A stretch of 64,000 bases of DNA from UBA4615 sp046046245 (GTDB lineage Bacteria; Pseudomonadota; Gammaproteobacteria; Burkholderiales; Burkholderiaceae_E): positions 128,887 through 192,886 of the forward strand of contig JBJOKE010000011.1 in NCBI GenBank assembly GCA_046046245.1, given 5' to 3'. Below, in pieces: positions 16,584 to 25,569 of the stretch. Under the pieces are notes generated by a model. The model was not told the origin of the DNA. It did no database searches and saw nothing but the letters and a program-made list of their open reading frames with translations. A program made the position numbers and the translations under genes. Numbering within the stretch: position 1 is the first letter of the stretch; each line of letters starts with the position of its first letter.

Positions 16584-17990
16584 ATGAACGCGCTGGCGCG
16601 GCAGCTCGTCCGCAGCTGGGCCGGTCTCGGCACACGTTTCCTTCCGTTCGCGGACGCGGCCTCGCCCGATCTGCCGCTGCCCCGTCTGCTGCGGCTCGCG
16701 CTGTTCCAGGTATCCGTCGGGATGGCCCTCGTGCTCCTGGTGGGCACGCTGAACCGGGTGATGATCGTCGAGCTCGAGGTACCCGCCTCGCTCGTCGCCG
16801 TGATGCTCGCGCTGCCGGTGCTGTACGCCCCCGTCCGCGCGCTGATCGGCCACCGTTCCGACAACCACCGCTCCGAGCTCGGCTGGCGTCGCGTGCCCTA
16901 CATCTGGATGGGTACTCTGGTGCAGTTCGGCGGACTCGCGGTGATGCCCTTCGCGTTGCTGGTGCTGGGCGGTCGCGGCGACGCGGTCTCGTGGCCCGCG
17001 TGGATCGGCCCGCTGGCGGCCGGCGTCGCGTTCCTGCTGGTCGGCGCCGGCCTGCACACCGTCCAGACCGCCGGGCTCGCGCTCGCCACCGACCTCGCGC
17101 CGGTCGAGTCCCATCCCAGGATCGTCGGGCTCATGTACGTGATGCTGCTCGTCGGCAGCATCGTGTCCGCCGCGGTCTTCGGCACGCTGCTGGCCGACTT
17201 CAGCCCCGGCCGGCTGATCCAGCTGATCCAGGCCTCGGCGGTCGCGACGCTGGTGCTGAACTCGATCGCCCTGTGGAAGCAGGAGACACGCCGCCCCGCG
17301 CGCTTCCAGGCCGCCCGCGAGGTACCGGAGTTCGGCGCCGCATGGCGCGCCTATGCAGCGGCACCGGGCACCCGCGCGCGCCTGGTCGCGATCGGTCTCG
17401 GCACCATGGCGTTCAGCATGCAGGACGTGCTGCTCGAGCCCTACGGCGGCCAGGTGCTCGGCATGTCGGTCGGCGCGACGACCTCGCTGACCGCGAGCCT
17501 CGCGCTTGGCGGGCTGTGCGGCTTCACGCTGGCATCGTGGGTCCTCGCCCGCGGCGCCGACCCGCTGCGGATGTCGCTCGCCGGCGCCGCGGCCGGCGTG
17601 CCGTCCTTCGCGCTGGTGATCCTGTCGCCGCTGTTCGGGTCGGTCGGCGTCTTCGTGGCGGGCGTCGTCGGGGTCGGCTTCGGCGGCGGCCTGTTCGGCC
17701 ACGGCACGCTGACCGCGACGATGACCAGCGCACCGGACGAGCAGGCCGGCCTCGCGCTCGGGGTCTGGGGCGCGGTGCAGGCGACGACCGCCGGCATCGC
17801 GGTCGCCCTCGGCGGACTGCTCGCCGACACCGTCGGCACGATCGCCGCGCGCGGTCCTGCCGGCGGCGCGTTCGGCGCCCGCGGGGCCGGCTATGCGACG
17901 GTCTATGCGCTCGAGATCCTGCTGTTGCTCGCGACGATCGTCGCGCTGGCCGTCCTGATGCGGCGTCGACGGGCGCGAGTCGCGCCGTGA
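16584..17990 (+). CDS. pucC: PucC/LhaA-family light-harvesting complex assembly protein
   Basis: Twelve-helix membrane protein of the BCH2 branch of the major facilitator superfamily, 468 residues, needed in other purple bacteria for LH2 assembly. Family landmarks are LALFQVSVGMALVLLVGTLN, RALIGHRSDNHRSELGWRRV followed by PYIW, and FGGGLFGHGTL. The start at 16584 gives the usual N-terminus; the upstream in-frame stretch is low-complexity Pro/Arg-rich sequence. The gene is 205 bases after pucA, beyond the stem-loop, and is followed by a small membrane-protein gene on the same strand. Confidence 0.92.
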   Translation: MNALARQLVRSWAGLGTRFLPFADAASPDLPLPRLLRLALFQVSVGMALVLLVGTLNRVMIVELEVPASLVAVMLALPVLYAPVRALIGHRSDNHRSELGWRRVPYIWMGTLVQFGGLAVMPFALLVLGGRGDAVSWPAWIGPLAAGVAFLLVGAGLHTVQTAGLALATDLAPVESHPRIVGLMYVMLLVGSIVSAAVFGTLLADFSPGRLIQLIQASAVATLVLNSIALWKQETRRPARFQAAREVPEFGAAWRAYAAAPGTRARLVAIGLGTMAFSMQDVLLEPYGGQVLGMSVGATTSLTASLALGGLCGFTLASWVLARGADPLRMSLAGAAAGVPSFALVILSPLFGSVGVFVAGVVGVGFGGGLFGHGTLTATMTSAPDEQAGLALGVWGAVQATTAGIAVALGGLLADTVGTIAARGPAGGAFGARGAGYATVYALEILLLLATIVALAVLMRRRRARVAP

Positions 17991-18127
17991 CCGCTGCGCC
18001 CGCCGCGCCCCCTCCCCGTGCAGCCCCGCCCCGTCGGGCCGGGTCCCGTCGCGCATCGTCGCGCCGAGACCCGTCCGGCGTCCGCCGTCCCCTGCCCGCG
18101 TTCCGCGCGGGCGCCTAGGAGCCCACC

Positions 18128-18274
18128 GTGCCTCTCACCTTCTGGATCTTCATCGCGCTGCTGGTCGTCATCGGTTTCGGCGTCATCAACACCTATTACT
18201 GGAAGAACGTCCGCGAGGACTTCCAGTACCGCCAGCGCAAGTGGCGGGAGATGCAGCAGAGGCAGCAGGCCTGA
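18128..18274 (+). CDS. Single-helix microprotein A of the puc region
   Basis: A 48-residue protein starting at GTG with AGGAG 6 bases upstream. One hydrophobic helix (about residues 4-22, FWIFIALLVVIGFGVIN) is followed by TYYWKNVREDFQYRQRKWRE and a Gln-rich end, MQQRQQA. It closely resembles the microprotein at 18827: FW..IA..V..GF...N..YW.NVR....YR.R, then a QQRQ-rich end, with identical start signals. No known family was recognised. Its place 137 bases after pucC suggests a small partner of the antenna or photosynthetic membrane, an inference from position and shape only. Confidence 0.65.
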   Translation: MPLTFWIFIALLVVIGFGVINTYYWKNVREDFQYRQRKWREMQQRQQA

Positions 18275-18313
18275 CGCGCGTCGGGGCGCGGTCGGGGCGG
18301 CGCCCGCGAGCGC

Positions 18314-18550
18314 TCAGCCCCTGTCCGCGCCGCGCCGGCCCAGCGCCATCAGGCGCTCGAGCGCCGCGCCCGCGAGCAGCGCGGCGAACACCGCCAGGTT
18401 CAGCGCCGCCACCACGCCCAGGAAGATCCCGGCGACCTGCACGCCGAAGTCGAACCCCCAGGCCGCGCCGAGCAGCCCGGCCACGCCCTGAACCGCCCAC
18501 ATCGCGTAACGACGGGCCGGCCGGCCCGTCTCTGTCCCGTTCGTCGTCAT
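18314..18550 (-). CDS. Small hypothetical membrane protein
   Basis: If it begins at the ATG at 18550 it encodes 78 residues with two hydrophobic segments (AMWAVQGVAGLLGAAWGF and AGIFLGVVAALNLAVFAALL) and a basic C-terminus (ALGRRGADRG). An upstream ATG at 18616 in the same frame adds 22 low-complexity residues. No family was recognised. It lies between the two microprotein genes on the opposite strand. The coherent hydrophobic pattern favours a real gene, but in DNA this GC-rich the evidence is modest. Confidence 0.45.
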   Translation of the reverse strand: MTTNGTETGRPARRYAMWAVQGVAGLLGAAWGFDFGVQVAGIFLGVVAALNLAVFAALLAGAALERLMALGRRGADRG

Positions 18551-18826
18551 CGTCGTCGGCTCGCTCCGGCCGGCGTCGTCACCCGGGCGGTCGGTCCCGC
18601 CCGCGCCGGCCGGCACGGCGGCGCCTCGTCAGCTTAGCAGCCGCGACGCGCCGCGTCTGCGCGACGTGCCGCCGCGCATTCCCGACTCTGTCGCGGGCCT
18701 GTCGCCGCACTGCCGCACGGCACGCGGCACAATGGCGCGACACCCGCGGCCCGATGCGAAGCCCTCGCGCCGGAGCCGGTGCCCCCGCCGCCCCCGGGTC
18801 GGCGGCAGTCCCCCCAGGAGAACGCC

Positions 18827-18985
18827 GTGCCCATCGGTTTCTGGCTGATGATCGCCTTTTTCGTCCTCGTCGGCTTCATGCTTGTCAACAACGCGTATTG
18901 GTCCAACGTCCGATACGAGCACGTCTACCGCCGCAGGCGTCACGCCGAGCTGGCGCAGCAGCGCCAGTCGGGCCAGCAGGCCTGA
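18827..18985 (+). CDS. Single-helix microprotein B of the puc region
   Basis: A 52-residue protein, GTG start, with AGGAG 6 bases upstream exactly as for microprotein A. The hydrophobic helix FWLMIAFFVLVGFMLVNNAY is followed by a very basic stretch (YEHVYRRRRHAEL) and a Gln-rich end (QQRQSGQQA). The A/B pair shares the FW, GF, YW-NVR and QQRQ elements in the same order, so they are paralogues. The family is unknown. It has its own short upstream region 276 bases after the opposite-strand gene's start, so it may be expressed separately. Confidence 0.65.
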   Translation: MPIGFWLMIAFFVLVGFMLVNNAYWSNVRYEHVYRRRRHAELAQQRQSGQQA

Positions 18986-19069
18986 CGGCACGGTCTTCCG
19001 AGGCGGTTCCGCGGCCTCCGGGCCGCCCGCCCCCTCCAGGCCGCCCGCCCCCTCACCCGCCGCGCATCG

Positions 19070-21604
19070 TCACTGCAACATCCCGCCGCGGACGTCCTCG
19101 CGGGTGAGCAGCCGGACCTTCACCGGCTCCACCGACCAGATGTGCGAGGCGTACTCGCGGATCGTCCGGTCCGACGAGAAGCTCCCGGAACGCGCGGTGT
19201 TCAGGATCGACATCCGCGTCCAGTGCTCGGGATCGCGGTAAGCCTCGTCGACGCGCTGCTGGCAGTCGACATACGCATCGAAGTCGGCCAGCAGCAGGTA
19301 CGGGTCATGGTGGAGCAGGCCATCGACCAGCGGCCGGAAGCGCTCGGGATCGCCACCGAAGCGTCCCGAGGCGATCAGGTCGATCGCCGCACGCAGCCGC
19401 GGGTTCGCATCGTGGAGCGCGCGCGGCGAGTAGCCGCGGGCCCAGGTCGCCTGCACCTCGTCGACCGTCAGCCCGAACAGGAAGAAGTTCTCCGCGCCCA
19501 CCGCGTCGCGGATCTCGATGTTCGCGCCGTCGAGCGTGCCCACGGTCAGCGCGCCGTTCATCGTGAACTTCATGTTGCCGGTCCCCGAGGCCTCCTTGCC
19601 GGCAGTGGAGATCTGCTCGGAGACGTCGGCGGCCGGATAGACCCGCTGGCCGCTGCTGACGTTGAAGTTCGGCAGGAACACCACCTTCAGCAATCCGCGC
19701 ACCCGCGGATCGTGGTTCACCGTCTCGGCGACGTCGTTGATCAGCTTGATGATCAGCTTCGCCATCCGGTAGCCGGGGGCGGCCTTGCCGCCGAACACGA
19801 AGGCGCGCGGCGCGACCACGAGGGAGGGGTCCTCGAGAAGTCGCCGGTAGAGGTCGACCACGTGCAGCACGGACAGGTGCTGCCGCTTGTATTCGTGGAT
19901 CCGCTTGACCTGCACGTCGAACATCGCGTGCGGGTCGACCGTGTAGCCGGTGCGCCTGCGCAGAAGCGCCGCGAGCACGCGCTTGTTCTCGAGCTTGATG
20001 TCGCGCCACTCGGCGCGGAACGCCGCATCGTCGGCCATCGGCTCCAGCCAGCGCAGCTGCTCGAGCTCCTGCAGCCAGCCGTCGCCGATCGCCTCCGTGA
20101 TCAGCGCGGCGAGCCGCGGATTCGACAGCGCGACGAAGCGTCGCGGGCTCACGCCGTTGGTCTTGTTGCTGAACTTCGCCGGCCAGAGCGCGTGGAAGTC
20201 CGAGAGCACGTCCTTCTTCAGCAGCTCCGAGTGCAGCTTCGCGACGCCGTTGACCGCGTGGCTGCCCACGCAGGCCAGGTGGGCCATCCGCACGTAGCGT
20301 TCGCCGTGCTCGTCGATCAGCGACAGCCGCGCCACCCTGGGCTCGTCGCCGGGGAAGCGTCGCCGCACCTCGTCGAGGAAGGTGTCGTTGATGTCGTAGA
20401 GGATCTCGAGGTGGCGCGGCAGGATCCGGCCGAACAGCTCCAGCGGCCAGCGCTCGAGCGCCTCGGGCAGCAGCGTGTGGTTCGTGTAGGCGAGCGACTT
20501 GCGCGTGATGTCCCAGGCCTCGTCCCACTCGAGCCGCTGCTCGTCGACCAGCAGCCGCATCAGCTCGGCGACCGCGATCGCCGGGTGCGTGTCGTTCAGC
20601 TGGATCGCGAACTTCTCGTGGAAGCGGTTCAACGGCAGCCGCTGCGTGCGCATGATCCGCAGCATGTCCTGCAGCGAAGCCGACACGAAGAAGAACTGCT
20701 GCGAGAGCCTGAGCTCCTTGCCCTGCAGCGACTCGTCGTTCGGATAGAGGATCTTGGTCAGGTTCTCGGCGACGTTCTTCTGGTTGACGGCGCCGTGGTA
20801 GTCGCCGCGGTTGAAGGCCTCGAGGTCGAAGGCCTCCGGTGCCTCGGCCCGGAACAGGCGCAGCGTGTTCGCGGTGTGGCAGCGGTAGCCGAGGATCGGC
20901 GTGTCGTAGGGCACGCCGTGGACGGTGCGGCCGCCGACCCAGCTGACCCGCTCGCGGCCCTCGTCGTCGACGTAGCGCTGGGTGTGGCCGCCGAACCGGA
21001 CATGGACGGTCCACTCCGGCCGCACCACCTCCCACGGATTGCCGTGCCGCAGCCAGCGGTCGGTCTTCTCGACCTGCCAGCCGTCCTCGATCGCCTGGTG
21101 CAGGATGCCGAACTCGTAGCGGATGCCGTAGCCGAGCGCCGGGATCTCGAGCGTGGCCATCGAATCGAGGAAGCACGCAGCCAGCCGGCCCAGGCCGCCG
21201 TTGCCCAGGCCCGGCTCCTCCTCCTCGGCGAGCAGCGCGTCGAAGTCCAGGCCGAGCTCGGTCAGCGCTTGTCGCGTCTGGCGCAGGATGCCGAGGTTCA
21301 GCAGGTTGAGACCCAGGTGCGGGCCCATCAGGAACTCGGCCGACAGGTAGGCGACCGTGCGCGCGCCCTGCGAGGTGTACGCCGCGGCGGTGCTGATCCA
21401 GCGCTGCAGCAGCCGGTCCCGGACCACGTGGGCGAGCGCCAGGTGGTAGTCGGTGCGCGAGGCCAGGGCCGGGAACTTCCCCTGGACGTAGAACAGCGCA
21501 TCGAGGAAGGAGCGCTTGAGCGCCTCCTTGCTCAGGCCGGTGCGGTGTTCGCCGCGGTCCGGATCGGCCGCGGGCTGCGCGGCGCCGTTGTCGACGGTGC
21601 TCAA
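19070..21604 (-). CDS. glgP: Glycogen/alpha-glucan phosphorylase
   Basis: Pyridoxal-phosphate enzyme that releases glucose 1-phosphate from glycogen or maltodextrin; about 844 residues from the TTG at 21604, close to the usual 815-850. The N-terminal YLSAEFLMGPHLGLNLLNLG, the central IHEYKRQHLSVLHV, and the PLP-lysine region EASGTGNMKFTMNGALTVGT are intact. TTG is preferred because AGGA lies 8 bases upstream and the remaining N-terminus is family-like; an ATG near 21691 is an alternative. It is divergent from an MFS gene. It probably serves storage-carbon use. Confidence 0.93.
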   Translation of the reverse strand: MSTVDNGAAQPAADPDRGEHRTGLSKEALKRSFLDALFYVQGKFPALASRTDYHLALAHVVRDRLLQRWISTAAAYTSQGARTVAYLSAEFLMGPHLGLNLLNLGILRQTRQALTELGLDFDALLAEEEEPGLGNGGLGRLAACFLDSMATLEIPALGYGIRYEFGILHQAIEDGWQVEKTDRWLRHGNPWEVVRPEWTVHVRFGGHTQRYVDDEGRERVSWVGGRTVHGVPYDTPILGYRCHTANTLRLFRAEAPEAFDLEAFNRGDYHGAVNQKNVAENLTKILYPNDESLQGKELRLSQQFFFVSASLQDMLRIMRTQRLPLNRFHEKFAIQLNDTHPAIAVAELMRLLVDEQRLEWDEAWDITRKSLAYTNHTLLPEALERWPLELFGRILPRHLEILYDINDTFLDEVRRRFPGDEPRVARLSLIDEHGERYVRMAHLACVGSHAVNGVAKLHSELLKKDVLSDFHALWPAKFSNKTNGVSPRRFVALSNPRLAALITEAIGDGWLQELEQLRWLEPMADDAAFRAEWRDIKLENKRVLAALLRRRTGYTVDPHAMFDVQVKRIHEYKRQHLSVLHVVDLYRRLLEDPSLVVAPRAFVFGGKAAPGYRMAKLIIKLINDVAETVNHDPRVRGLLKVVFLPNFNVSSGQRVYPAADVSEQISTAGKEASGTGNMKFTMNGALTVGTLDGANIEIRDAVGAENFFLFGLTVDEVQATWARGYSPRALHDANPRLRAAIDLIASGRFGGDPERFRPLVDGLLHHDPYLLLADFDAYVDCQQRVDEAYRDPEHWTRMSILNTARSGSFSSDRTIREYASHIWSVEPVKVRLLTREDVRGGMLQ

Positions 21605-21822
21605 GATCGTGTTCCTGGCGCGAGGGTCCGCGCAGCGTTGTGCAAGGAACGTACCACTTCCGGACGGGTCGGTCGCACCGCATGAGGGCATTCCGAGGGA
21701 TGGGCGGCCGGACGCGCACAGCCGCGGGGCGGGCGGCGCGCCGGTGGCGCCCGCGCCACGCGCGGCCAGTGCGGAACGCGCGCGGGACCGTCGAGCGGCC
21801 ACGCCGGATAATCGCCGGCACC

Positions 21823-23082
21823 GTGCCCGACCGAGCCCCCTCCCCGCACCGCGCCGCGCTCGGCGTGCTGGCGCTGTGCACCACGATCAACGTGGTCTCG
21901 CGCGGCGTGGGCGAGAGCTTCGCGGTCTTCCTGCTGCCGGTGGCAGAGGCCTTCGGCGCCGACCGCGGCGCGCTGACCGGCGTCTACGGCCTGTACATGC
22001 TGGTGCTCGGGCTGATGTCGCCGATCGCCGGCATCGCCTTCGACCGGCTCGGGCCGCGTGCCACCTATGCGATCGGCCTCGCGGTGTTCGGCCTTGCGTA
22101 CCTGCTGGCCGGCTCGGTGGACGCGCTCTGGCAGGTCTACCTGCTGGTCGGGCTGGGCGGCGCGGTCGGCGCATCGATGATCGGCATGCTGCCGGCCTCG
22201 GGGCTCGCGAGTCGCTGGTTCGGCGCACGGCTGCCGGTGGCGATGGGCGTGCTGTCGGCCTCGCTGGGCGTCGGGATCCTGCTGTTCGCGCCGCTGGTGC
22301 ATGCGCTGATCGACGCCTACGGCTGGCGCGCCGCCTACCGCGTGCTGGGCGCGCTGCTGCTCGTGGTGCTGGCCGCGACCGTACCGCTGCCGTGGCGACG
22401 GATCGCGGCCGGCGCCGACGACGTCGCCCGCGCGCGCCGCGCCGCGGCGGCGTCGGCTCCTGCGTGGAGCATCGGGCGGGCGCTGCGGACCCCGACCTTC
22501 TGGTCGCTCTTCGGCGTGATGTTCTTCACGTCGATGAGCACCTACGCGGTCGCGCCGCAGCTGGTGGCCTACCTGGTCTCGGCCGGGGTGCCGCCGCTGC
22601 GCGCCGCGTCGGTCTACGGGACCGTGGGGCTCGCGTCGATCGTCGGGATGATCGGTGCGGGCGCGCTCGCGCAGCGGATCGGCGAGCGCCGTGTCGCGAT
22701 GCTGTCCTACGGCTCGACGCTCGCGGGCGTGGCGGCGCTCGCGATGGTCCGCCACGCCGAGCCGCTCGCGTTCGCCGCGCTGTTCGTGCTGCTGTTCGGC
22801 ACGATGCAGGGCTCCCGCGGGCCACTGGTGGCCGTGCTGTCGGCGCGGCACTTCGCCGGCGGCAGCCAGACCGGGATCTTCGGCGCGATCCTGCTCGGCA
22901 TGGGGACCGGCGGCGCGCTCGGCGCCTGGGGCAGCGGCGAGCTCTACGACCTGACCCGCGACTACGACGCGAGCCTGGCGCTGTCGGCGCTCGGTGCGGC
23001 CTGCGGCCTCGCGCTGTTCCTGCGCGTGCCCGTGCTGGGGGGCGGTCGGCCCGGGCCCGCTGCGGCCGACTCGGCGCGGTGA
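21823..23082 (+). CDS. Major facilitator superfamily transporter
   Basis: About 12 membrane segments in 419 residues, starting at a GTG (VPDRAPSPHRAALGVLALCT). The MFS signature between helices 2 and 3 (GIAFDRLGPRATYAIGLAVF) and its repeat (ALAQRIGERRVAMLSYGSTL) are visible. The pattern resembles oxalate/formate-antiporter-like or monocarboxylate-type MFS proteins, but the substrate cannot be assigned. It is divergent from glgP and convergent with a helicase gene. Confidence 0.88.
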   Translation: MPDRAPSPHRAALGVLALCTTINVVSRGVGESFAVFLLPVAEAFGADRGALTGVYGLYMLVLGLMSPIAGIAFDRLGPRATYAIGLAVFGLAYLLAGSVDALWQVYLLVGLGGAVGASMIGMLPASGLASRWFGARLPVAMGVLSASLGVGILLFAPLVHALIDAYGWRAAYRVLGALLLVVLAATVPLPWRRIAAGADDVARARRAAAASAPAWSIGRALRTPTFWSLFGVMFFTSMSTYAVAPQLVAYLVSAGVPPLRAASVYGTVGLASIVGMIGAGALAQRIGERRVAMLSYGSTLAGVAALAMVRHAEPLAFAALFVLLFGTMQGSRGPLVAVLSARHFAGGSQTGIFGAILLGMGTGGALGAWGSGELYDLTRDYDASLALSALGAACGLALFLRVPVLGGGRPGPAAADSAR

Positions 23083-23114
23083 CGCATCGCGGACCGATGC
23101 GATCCGCGGTCGCC

Positions 23115-25334
23115 TCAGCCGCCGCGTGACCGATGCGGCCGCTGCGCCAGCGGCCGCTTGCCCTTCAGCTGCCGCGCGATCCCGTCGGCCAGCTCGCCGC
23201 GCAGCGCGTGCACCGCCTCCACGTGTCCATAGACGCCGGGGAAACGCAGGTCCAGCCACAGCCAGGTCGTGCTCGCGCGCAACGCGCGCTCCATCGCATC
23301 GAGCCGGCTGCGCCCGTCGACCGCGCCCAGGAACCACGGCGTCCCGGCTCGCCCGCTCGCCGCGTGCCCTGCGCTCCAGGACAGGAACTCCTCGAGCTGG
23401 GACTCGGTGCGGACGTCGACCGGCGCCTGGGCATAGACGAAGCGGTCCTGCAGGCTGAGCGCGCCCGCACGCCGGTCGAGCGCCTCGGCCAGCGCCAGCA
23501 TGCCCTCGAGCTCGGCGACCGCGAAGTGCGCGTCGTCGAGCCGCAGCTGCTCGACGAAGACAGCGAGCACGTCGCGCAGCGAAGTCTTGCCCAGGCGCGC
23601 CGCGATCGTCCGCACGTGCCAGGCGTTGGGCGCGACCGGCGCCTTGAAGTCCGCCGGCGCGCGGGCCGGCGTGCGCATCAGCTCGCGCAGCGCCCGCGCC
23701 GCGCCGGGCTCGGCGTCCTCGAGCACGCCCGCGAAGCCCTCCTCGTGGAGACCGTAGCGGCCCGCGCGTCCTGCGATCTGGTGGACCTCCGACTCGCCGA
23801 GCGTGCGCGTGCCGTCACCGTCGAACTTCACGAGCGTGCTGAACAGCACCCGTCTGATCGGCAGGTTCAGGCCCATTCCGATCGCGTCGGTGGCCACCAG
23901 GACCTGCGTCTCCCCGGTGGCGAAGCGTTCGGCCTCGCGGCGGCGGACCTCGGGGGGCAGCGCGCCGTAGATCACCGACACGGCGTGCCCATCGGCGGCG
24001 ATGCGGTCGCGCAGCCGCAGCACGTCGCGTCGGCTGAAGGCGACGACGGCATCGCCGGCCACCAGCGCATCGACGGGCACCGGTCGCGGGAGCAGCTGCA
24101 CGTGCTGCTTGCGCTCGAAACGACGGACCGTGCAGCGCTCGCCGCACAGGCCGAGCAGTTCCTCGATCGCCGGCACCGCGTACTCGGAGCAGACGATGAT
24201 CAGCTCGCGCGCCGGCGCGGCGACGATCGCCTGCGTCCAGGCCCAGCCGCGGGAGCCGTCGAAGATCATCTGCGCCTCGTCGATCACCGCGACGTCGAGC
24301 GGGCGGCCGGTGCCGATCATCTCGATCGTGCTCGACACCACCCGCGCATCCGGTGCCGGCACGTTCTCCTCGCCGGTCAGCAGCGAGCACGGCACGCCGC
24401 GCGCGACCAGCCGGTCGCGGCCCTCGAGCGCCAGCAGACGCAAGGGTGCGAGGTAGGCACCCTGCCCAGCGGTCGCGAGCCGCTCGAACGCGGCATAGGT
24501 CTTGCCGCTGTTCGGCGGCCCCACGAACAGCGTCGTCTCGCGCGTCAGCCCGCGTGCGACCGGGAAGCTGTCCGGATAGCCCTGGAACGCTAGCTCGCTC
24601 GCCAGGCCGCGCAGCCTGCCGAGCTCGGTCACGCCGTGCTCCCAGCGATCCTGGGCTCGGGTGAAGGCACGCTCGAGCTCGGCCGCGGGCTGCGGACGCG
24701 CGCACTCGGCCTGCAGCCGCAACCGCAGGGCCTCGAGGTGCGCCGCATCGAACGCATGGCTGCGTCGCACGAGCGCCGTCAGGTGCGCGAGCAGCGCCTC
24801 GGCTTGCGGGTGGCCGGGGGGCGGGCCGAGCGCGCGCGCCAGCGACTGCGCGTCGCCGTCGCGGTGGAAGGCCCAGATCGGCGCGGGATCGTCGATCCGC
24901 TGCAGGTGAAGCACCGGCATCGGCCACGGTGCGCCGCCGGGTACCGGCACCTGGAGGGTATGGCGGATCAGCCGGGTGTGGGCCGTGCCACTGCGCGAGA
25001 TGCCCTGCGCCTCGAGCGCTGCGGTCCGCTCGAGCAGCCGGGTGCGGGCGGGCGCGCCCGATCCGACCGCCTCGACATGGGCGAGCGCGGCCTCGAACAG
25101 TGTCGGATCCAGCCAGAGCGCGGGCCGCGCACCCGAGCCGGGGGCGAGCAGCACGTGCCCCGAGGCCTCGAGCCGTGCCGCCGCGTTCGCATCGGCCGCA
25201 CGAACCGCCTGCGGCAGCGCCGCCGCGGCATGCCGGACCCGATCGAAGCTCGGGGCATCGAGCCAGTCGGGCAGCCGCTCGGCATGCGCCGGCAGCGGCG
25301 GCACCGGCGCTCGGGCGTGTCCCCGGGCCGTCAT
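23115..25334 (-). CDS. Suv3-like DExH-box RNA helicase
   Basis: Superfamily 2 helicase of 739 residues that resembles the mitochondrial Suv3/SUPV3L1 family. The Walker A motif GPPNSGKT is at residues 272-279 and DEAQ at 352-355, followed by the Suv3-like run IIVCSEYAVPAIEELLGLCG. Motif V/VI residues are seen in VLVATDAIGMGLNLPIRRV and HQIAGRAGRYG. The N-terminal 260 residues are not recognisable and may be a lineage-specific domain. The C-terminal Suv3-type region holds LQDRFVYAQAPVDVR. It likely unwinds structured RNA for decay. It stands alone, convergent with the MFS gene. Confidence 0.88.
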   Translation of the reverse strand: MTARGHARAPVPPLPAHAERLPDWLDAPSFDRVRHAAAALPQAVRAADANAAARLEASGHVLLAPGSGARPALWLDPTLFEAALAHVEAVGSGAPARTRLLERTAALEAQGISRSGTAHTRLIRHTLQVPVPGGAPWPMPVLHLQRIDDPAPIWAFHRDGDAQSLARALGPPPGHPQAEALLAHLTALVRRSHAFDAAHLEALRLRLQAECARPQPAAELERAFTRAQDRWEHGVTELGRLRGLASELAFQGYPDSFPVARGLTRETTLFVGPPNSGKTYAAFERLATAGQGAYLAPLRLLALEGRDRLVARGVPCSLLTGEENVPAPDARVVSSTIEMIGTGRPLDVAVIDEAQMIFDGSRGWAWTQAIVAAPARELIIVCSEYAVPAIEELLGLCGERCTVRRFERKQHVQLLPRPVPVDALVAGDAVVAFSRRDVLRLRDRIAADGHAVSVIYGALPPEVRRREAERFATGETQVLVATDAIGMGLNLPIRRVLFSTLVKFDGDGTRTLGESEVHQIAGRAGRYGLHEEGFAGVLEDAEPGAARALRELMRTPARAPADFKAPVAPNAWHVRTIAARLGKTSLRDVLAVFVEQLRLDDAHFAVAELEGMLALAEALDRRAGALSLQDRFVYAQAPVDVRTESQLEEFLSWSAGHAASGRAGTPWFLGAVDGRSRLDAMERALRASTTWLWLDLRFPGVYGHVEAVHALRGELADGIARQLKGKRPLAQRPHRSRGG

Positions 25335-25569
25335 GCCCGTCCGACCCTCTGGGATCCGGGCGGAGCCAGGACGCGCGTGGCCGTGACGGGGGCGGTGCGA
25401 CCGGGCCAGCTCGACGCCGGGCCGCCTCCGCGCTCCGGCCGGTTCCGGAGCGGGTCTGCGAAGGGCGTGCGCGCCAAGAGGCCTCCAGGACGGTATCGGG
25501 TCGAACGTGGGGCTGCGATCTTCGCACGTTCCGGACCGCCGCCCCGTCCCGCCAGATCCCGTTCGACCT

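Noticed and set aside
19142..21685. Long plus-strand open frame opposite glgP
   Set aside because: Composition is that of an antisense shadow (Val/Arg/Asp-rich, no motifs), while the minus strand encodes a complete glucan phosphorylase.
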